From: Candidatus Shapirobacteria bacterium CG09_land_8_20_14_0_10_38_17
Lineage (GTDB): Bacteria; Patescibacteriota; Microgenomatia; 0-14-0-10-38-17
Length of the DNA stretch: 5,241 nucleotides
Assembly (NCBI GenBank): GCA_002774085.1
Contig: PEZH01000033.1
Location: 1-5,241, forward strand
Reading direction: 5' to 3'
This document shows, piece by piece, positions 5,221 through 5,241 of this stretch. How positions within the stretch are numbered: position 1 is the stretch's first letter; each line of letters starts with the position of its first letter. The translations under genes were made by a program, and so were the position numbers. A model generated the notes under the pieces. The model ran no database searches, had not been told where the DNA came from, and was given only the letters and a program-made list of their open reading frames with translations.

Positions 5221-5232
5221 ACCGTCATTCTG
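5221..5232 (+). repeat. 12-bp inverted match to 2870-2881
   Basis: ACCGTCATTCTG is the reverse complement of 2870-2881 and is followed by AACTTGATT at the window edge. It looks like the start of a longer dispersed GTCATTCTGAACTT-type repeat that continues outside the window. Confidence 0.5.
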
Positions 5233-5241
5233 AACTTGATT

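Overview
The window looks like a piece of a small, AT-rich bacterial genome, most probably from the Candidate Phyla Radiation (Patescibacteria, perhaps Microgenomates-like). This placement is inferred from four things: the compact alanyl-tRNA synthetase type, the pair of tiny membrane proteins (one YtxH-like), a large single-pass protein with a baseplate-J-like outer region, and spacers packed with hairpin repeats. All four genes read through without in-frame TGA and stop at TAA or TAG, so there is no sign of TGA recoding as glycine.

Layout, all genes on the + strand. Bases 10-87 hold two near-identical 37-bp units with complementary ends. Bases 101-593 hold two overlapping small genes for single-pass membrane proteins. 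Bases 594-796 are non-coding and contain five consecutive stem-loops, one resembling the right-end hairpin of IS200/IS605 elements, then a consensus TATAAT box just before alaS. Bases 797-2626 encode a 609-residue alanyl-tRNA synthetase that keeps the catalytic and editing cores but lacks the pre-editing beta-barrel and the C-terminal domain. Bases 2627-2935 are a repeat-rich spacer with a possible terminator, GC-rich hairpins, 8-bp tandem repeats and a long stem-loop. Bases 2936-5077 encode a 713-residue protein that joins a degenerate PilM/FtsA-like (actin-fold) cytoplasmic domain to one transmembrane helix and a large extracellular region with a baseplate-J-like segment. Bases 5078-5241 are again repeats, including a second exact copy of a 41-bp sequence whose first copy contains the alaS stop codon.

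The genes do not form an obvious pathway. alaS is housekeeping, while the small membrane pair and the large transmembrane protein probably act in the cell envelope. The most interesting items are the actin-fold/extracellular fusion protein, which lacks the usual phosphate-binding residues, the dense hairpin leader of alaS with a possible leaderless start, and the dispersed repeat family around the large gene.
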